NCBI GenBank assembly: GCA_002493625.1
Contig: DKZK01000005.1
Span: 1-64,000, forward strand
DNA from: Lachnospiraceae bacterium UBA7076
GTDB lineage: Bacteria; Bacillota; Clostridia; Lachnospirales; Lachnospiraceae
Direction: 5' to 3'
Length of the DNA: 64,000 bases
Positions 61,171-64,000 of the stretch are shown here, in pieces. Numbering within the stretch: the first letter of the stretch is position 1; each line of letters starts with the position of its first letter. A program made the translations under genes and the position numbers. The notes beneath the pieces were generated by a model. That model was given only the letters and a program-made list of their open reading frames with translations, made no database searches and was not told the origin of the DNA.

Positions 61171-61655
61171 TAAGGTCTTATAATACCGCAGGCAATTTTG
61201 CTGCCTGAATTTCCGGCAGGCTGTGATGTGAAATCGTCCGCCATATCGTGAATGACCACAGACCTATCCGTTATTTCCGCAATCGTCAGACTAAGATCGT
61301 AAAAGGCAGACCATGCATATCCGTCTGATGACATAAGGGGCGGCATATCTCCCGCGTGATGTGGATGCTGTCTGTTTAAGGGATTGTAATGTCCTCCTGT
61401 TTTCTCAAAATTTTCCGAGCAGTCACCATTTTCATGTATATGGAAACCAAAAAAATCCGGTGAGCCCTCAGGGGCTTTTTTTGGTAAATTGAATATTTCT
61501 GCTTCAATTAAAATTCCGCCGTAGGTCGTGTGATAAAATTTTACTTTGCCCTTTATTTCAGGGTGGGTTTTCCCACCGAGTATGTCGGCAACAGCGTCAG
61601 GACAGACGGCATACAGTGTATTTGTAAGGATAAGGTTATTTGGCAATGTATTCAT
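61146..61655 (-). CDS. Cu/Zn superoxide dismutase family protein without a signal peptide
   Basis: A 169-residue SodC-family protein. All metal ligands can be placed: His72, His74, His89, His97, His100, Asp103 and His136. The disulfide pair is Cys79/Cys156. The usual Arg143 is Lys153 (GSKIACG). Bacterial SodC is normally exported; no signal peptide is visible here, so it is cytosolic or used in another role. A strict anaerobe with a cytosolic Cu/Zn enzyme is unusual. The 3' end overlaps the DUF202 gene by 25 bases. Confidence 0.87.
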   Translation of the reverse strand: MNTLPNNLILTNTLYAVCPDAVADILGGKTHPEIKGKVKFYHTTYGGILIEAEIFNLPKKAPEGSPDFFGFHIHENGDCSENFEKTGGHYNPLNRQHPHHAGDMPPLMSSDGYAWSAFYDLSLTIAEITDRSVVIHDMADDFTSQPAGNSGSKIACGIIRPYHPSSLSI

Positions 61656-61872
61656 GTATATACCTTATAAGCTTTCTTATCACATATTATATGTTTTTGT
61701 TTCTGCTTATATGTTTTTGTATATATGCTATCAAGATACAGACAGCCCTGTTTTTAAATATTGCATGTCCATTCACGTCCATTTAGCGTCCATTGGCGTA
61801 ATTTTGGTATTGTTATTACAGTTATCTGACGATATAAAAAACAGAAAGTTATAAAAAGGAGATGAAAGTTAT

Positions 61873-62538
61873 ATGAGAATTACATCACAGATGCTTAATG
61901 AAAATATGAGCAAAGCAGGCGTAAGTCTCCAGCATCACAGTCTTTTGGATTATATGAGGGATGAAAAAGGCTCCGGTTCATTATTTAATGTTATGAACAC
62001 AAAGGCAGGAGCTGCCGTTTCTTCTGCAAAGCTTGGCAAATATGAGGATTTGAGTAAGGCAGCGGATAAGCTTATTGCCCATGCAGATAAGCTTTCTGAC
62101 GATAAAAAGGACAGCGTTATGAGCAAGGCAAAGGAGAGCGGTGATACAAGTGAGCTTTATAAGGAAGCAGAAGCTTTGGTGGAAAGCTATAATGATATGC
62201 TTTCTGCAATGAAGTACACGCCCGGAACGCTGAATACATTTTACCGGAACAGCTTAAACGAGCTTACTGAGGAAAATAAGGAGGAGCTTGCGGAGATTGG
62301 AATAACGGTTGAGAGTAATGGAGAGCTTAACATAGATAAATCCAAGTTTAATGCGTCGTCTATAGAGAAGCTTGAAAAAATATTTGGAGGCAGTAATTCG
62401 TTTTTGGAAAAGCTGTCTTATACTGCGGCTCATATTGGAGATAATGCCGAGGCTAATTTAGATAATTCCTCAAGCAGTTATCTGCCGGGAGGCAAGTCAA
62501 CCAGCGGATATAAAAGTAAGTATGATTATAAAGGATAA
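61873..62538 (+). CDS. FliD-like C-terminal-domain protein
   Basis: A 221-residue Ala/Lys-rich helical protein (LGKYEDLSKAADKLIAHADK, ESYNDMLSAMKYTPGTLNTF) with a C-terminal tail like that of flagellar cap protein FliD (EENKEELAEIGITVESNGEL, KIFGGSNSFLEKLSY). It starts MRITSQMLNENMSKAGVSLQ, which matches Lachnospiraceae proteins of this type. It may assist flagellar assembly or be an export-related paralogue. AAAAGGAGATG precedes the ATG. A LytTR gene follows about 55 bases later. Confidence 0.7.
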   Translation: MRITSQMLNENMSKAGVSLQHHSLLDYMRDEKGSGSLFNVMNTKAGAAVSSAKLGKYEDLSKAADKLIAHADKLSDDKKDSVMSKAKESGDTSELYKEAEALVESYNDMLSAMKYTPGTLNTFYRNSLNELTEENKEELAEIGITVESNGELNIDKSKFNASSIEKLEKIFGGSNSFLEKLSYTAAHIGDNAEANLDNSSSSYLPGGKSTSGYKSKYDYKG

Positions 62539-62594
62539 ATTCTGTTTCTATACAAAATATGTGAGGCATAGGAAATAGCTGGAGGTGGATAAGG

Positions 62595-62945
62595 TTGCTT
62601 ATTACGAGGGGTGACGATGGCAGGAAGAAAATTACTGTAGGAAAAGGAGAAAGTGCCCGAACAATTTATGCGGAGGATATTTATTATATTGAAAGCAACG
62701 ACCATAAGATTTCCATATCATTGGCGGATGAAAATATCGAGTGCTATGGAAGAATCGGTGATTTAGAGAAGGAACTGGAACCGGATTTTTTCAGGATACA
62801 TAAGGGTTATTTGGTAAATGTGAACTATATTGAGCATTACAGCAGGACGGATGCATATATGAAAAACGGTGATATGGTATCCATATCAAAATATAAATAT
62901 TCGGATTTTGTGCAGGCGTACACAAAATATTTCTCTAAATTATAG
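62595..62945 (+). CDS. LytTR-domain DNA-binding protein
   Basis: A 116-residue protein consisting almost entirely of a LytTR domain (YIESNDHKISISLADENIEC, FFRIHKGYLVNVNYIEHYSR). There is no receiver domain or membrane segment, so it is a stand-alone regulator that may work through dimerisation or partner binding. The start is TTG at 62595 after GGAGGTGG. Such short LytTR genes often sit by membrane protein genes; here the neighbour is the FliD-like gene. Confidence 0.88.
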   Translation: MLITRGDDGRKKITVGKGESARTIYAEDIYYIESNDHKISISLADENIECYGRIGDLEKELEPDFFRIHKGYLVNVNYIEHYSRTDAYMKNGDMVSISKYKYSDFVQAYTKYFSKL

Positions 62946-62980
62946 CTGCATGGTGCCGGATGAAACTTTGGATGTAGCAG

Positions 62981-63138
62981 TAAAAATCGGGGCTGTGACA
63001 ATAAGGATTTGTTTTCTTAGCAGCTATGCATTTTGAACAAAGAAAAGCGGAAGCTAAGTAACACGTTGGAGCGTTCTTTGTTTAAAATGCATCACAAAAG
63101 AAAATTAAAATCTTTATTGTCACAGCCCCGATTTTTAA
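62981..63138. repeat. Interspersed palindromic element copy 2, inside a long inverted repeat
   Basis: 62996-63126 matches 53888-54017 closely (AATAAGGATTTGTTTTCTTA, GTAACACGTTGGAGCGTTC). It is flanked by TAAAAATCGGGGCTGTGACA and its reverse complement. The whole forms a long hairpin between convergent genes and could terminate transcription in both directions. Confidence 0.88.
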
Positions 63139-63149
63139 GTGCAGGGCTA

Positions 63150-64000
63150 TTATTGTATCGACGCAAACAAAGCGGCGATTTCTTCAGGAGAAAGCTGTTT
63201 ATTAGAGTCATCGCTTACAACTGGTGCAGGTGACGATTCTTCTGCTTTATCATCAATAATATCGTCTAAGGATATGTCTGGTTCGTCAGAAGATATCGGT
63301 TCCGGCTCTGATGCAGGCGTTGCCTGAGCAAATAATGCGGCGATTTCGTCTGGTGAAAGCTGTTTGTTGGAATCGACTGCCTCGCTGGTTTCAGGAGCAG
63401 GTGAAGGAGCTTCGGGAATTTCTGAAAAAGCCACATCCGTTTCGGCGTTTTCATCACTGCTTGGAAAAGGTATTACATCAGCCTTAGCTGCTGCCTCTAT
63501 AGCCTCCTTGACGGAAACTTCATCAGCATCGGTAATCTCATCATCTGAGGCAAATTCTAAATCCTCCTCCGGTTCATCTGCAGCTTCCATCAAATCCTCA
63601 TACTCAGGGAGGCTTTCTGTGTCAACATTTTCCTCAAATATTTCAAGACTGTCTTTTGACGCATTAGAAACAGTATCCACGGAAAGACCTGAGATTTTAC
63701 TTGACATGGAGGCAATTCTGTTTTGTACCTGCATGACGTCGTCGGAAAGGGCGCTTATGGCTTCTGCAAAAGCAGCCCGCTCATCCTCTGAGCATCTGTC
63801 TACAAGTGAAGTCAGCGTTTCTAAATCGCTTGTCAGCGTATTTACGGAGGCTATAAGCTTATTCGTATTTGAGTCATTATATTTTAATAAAAATTTCAAC
63901 GCTTTATTTATTGATTCTGTTGTGTTCTGTTTTGAGGAGGAGGTTGTTCTTTTTATAATACGTTCAAGCCTTTCGGAGCTTACGGCATTTGCGTCCTCCA
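63150..64000 (-). CDS. Acidic protein with tandem FliM-like C-terminal peptides (5' end outside the window)
   Basis: The open frame runs from the stop at 63150 to the window end without a start codon that has a ribosome site, so it is a partial gene; at least 283 residues are visible. The readable N-terminal part is helical and includes KYNDSNTNKLIASVNTLTSD. The C-terminal half is acidic (EPEEDLEFASDDEITDADEV). It ends in two copies of SNKQLSPDEIAALFA-type peptide, which resembles the CheY-binding N-terminus of FliM/FliY (LSQDEIDALL). Confidence 0.75.
   Translation of the reverse strand, partial: EDANAVSSERLERIIKRTTSSSKQNTTESINKALKFLLKYNDSNTNKLIASVNTLTSDLETLTSLVDRCSEDERAAFAEAISALSDDVMQVQNRIASMSSKISGLSVDTVSNASKDSLEIFEENVDTESLPEYEDLMEAADEPEEDLEFASDDEITDADEVSVKEAIEAAAKADVIPFPSSDENAETDVAFSEIPEAPSPAPETSEAVDSNKQLSPDEIAALFAQATPASEPEPISSDEPDISLDDIIDDKAEESSPAPVVSDDSNKQLSPEEIAALFASIQ

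Overview
The window looks like a chromosomal segment of a low-GC, Gram-positive anaerobe, most likely a member of the Lachnospiraceae (Clostridia). The evidence is strong AGGAGG ribosome sites, an FprA-type A flavoprotein, the families DUF3877, DUF1848 and DUF4037/DUF4125, and a PD-(D/E)XK Rpn-type protein with a GIEQ repeat tail. No rRNA, tRNA, prophage, complete insertion sequence or CRISPR array was recognised. The genus cannot be settled from the sequence alone.

Layout. 0-7 kb: a CopZ-like metal chaperone, an eroded HD-domain gene, a Nudix hydrolase, an Rpn-family nuclease, an NSS transporter, a CorA channel and a YlmH-like S4 protein. 7-18.7 kb: twelve co-directional genes. These are a circularly permuted ATP-grasp, an alpha-E protein, a transglutaminase, two M14-like deacylases (the second without its metal ligands), a PucR regulator, a polar amino acid ABC importer, a cytidylate-kinase-like protein, a class III aminotransferase and an iron alcohol dehydrogenase. 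18.7-21 kb: a MATE pump and a BspA-repeat protein. 21-27 kb: a dlt-like operon with a LysA-like PLP gene inserted between dltA and dltC. 27-39 kb: housekeeping and stress genes (asparaginase, DUF1848, acetyltransferase, AlkA-like glycosylase, HxlR/cupin pair, SPFH protein, MATE/AraC pair, FprA). 39-48 kb: a small secreted protein, an anchored protein, four FtsX-like permeases in A-B-A'-B' order, one ABC ATPase, an XRE regulator and a lipoprotein. 48-54 kb: sulfur assimilation (O-acetylhomoserine sulfhydrylase, LysR, CysK) and PLP synthesis (PdxS, PdxT). 54-64 kb: LarE, DUF3877, Mrp, a TPR-DUF4037-DUF4125 protein, a frameshifted RlmI-like methyltransferase, DUF202, a Cu/Zn SOD-family protein, a FliD-like protein, a LytTR protein and the 3' part of an acidic protein with two FliM-like peptides.

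How the genes may work together. The 7-18.7 kb block has the parts to build or break an amide-linked amino acid conjugate, import an amino acid, transaminate it and reduce the resulting semialdehyde. This combination is the best candidate for an undescribed pathway. The 39-46 kb block looks like a secreted peptide or small protein with a duplicated export or immunity ABC machine. The dlt-like operon should decorate an envelope polymer, perhaps with an amino acid other than D-alanine.

The window is also rich in short palindromic interspersed repeats. Several form mosaics, and three genes (dltA, the first permease, pdxT) have stop codons inside such repeats. There is also a 231-bp hairpin element, a 38-bp tandem array that runs into a ribosome site, an 80-bp tandem duplication, and an in-frame 45-bp minisatellite in the asparaginase gene.
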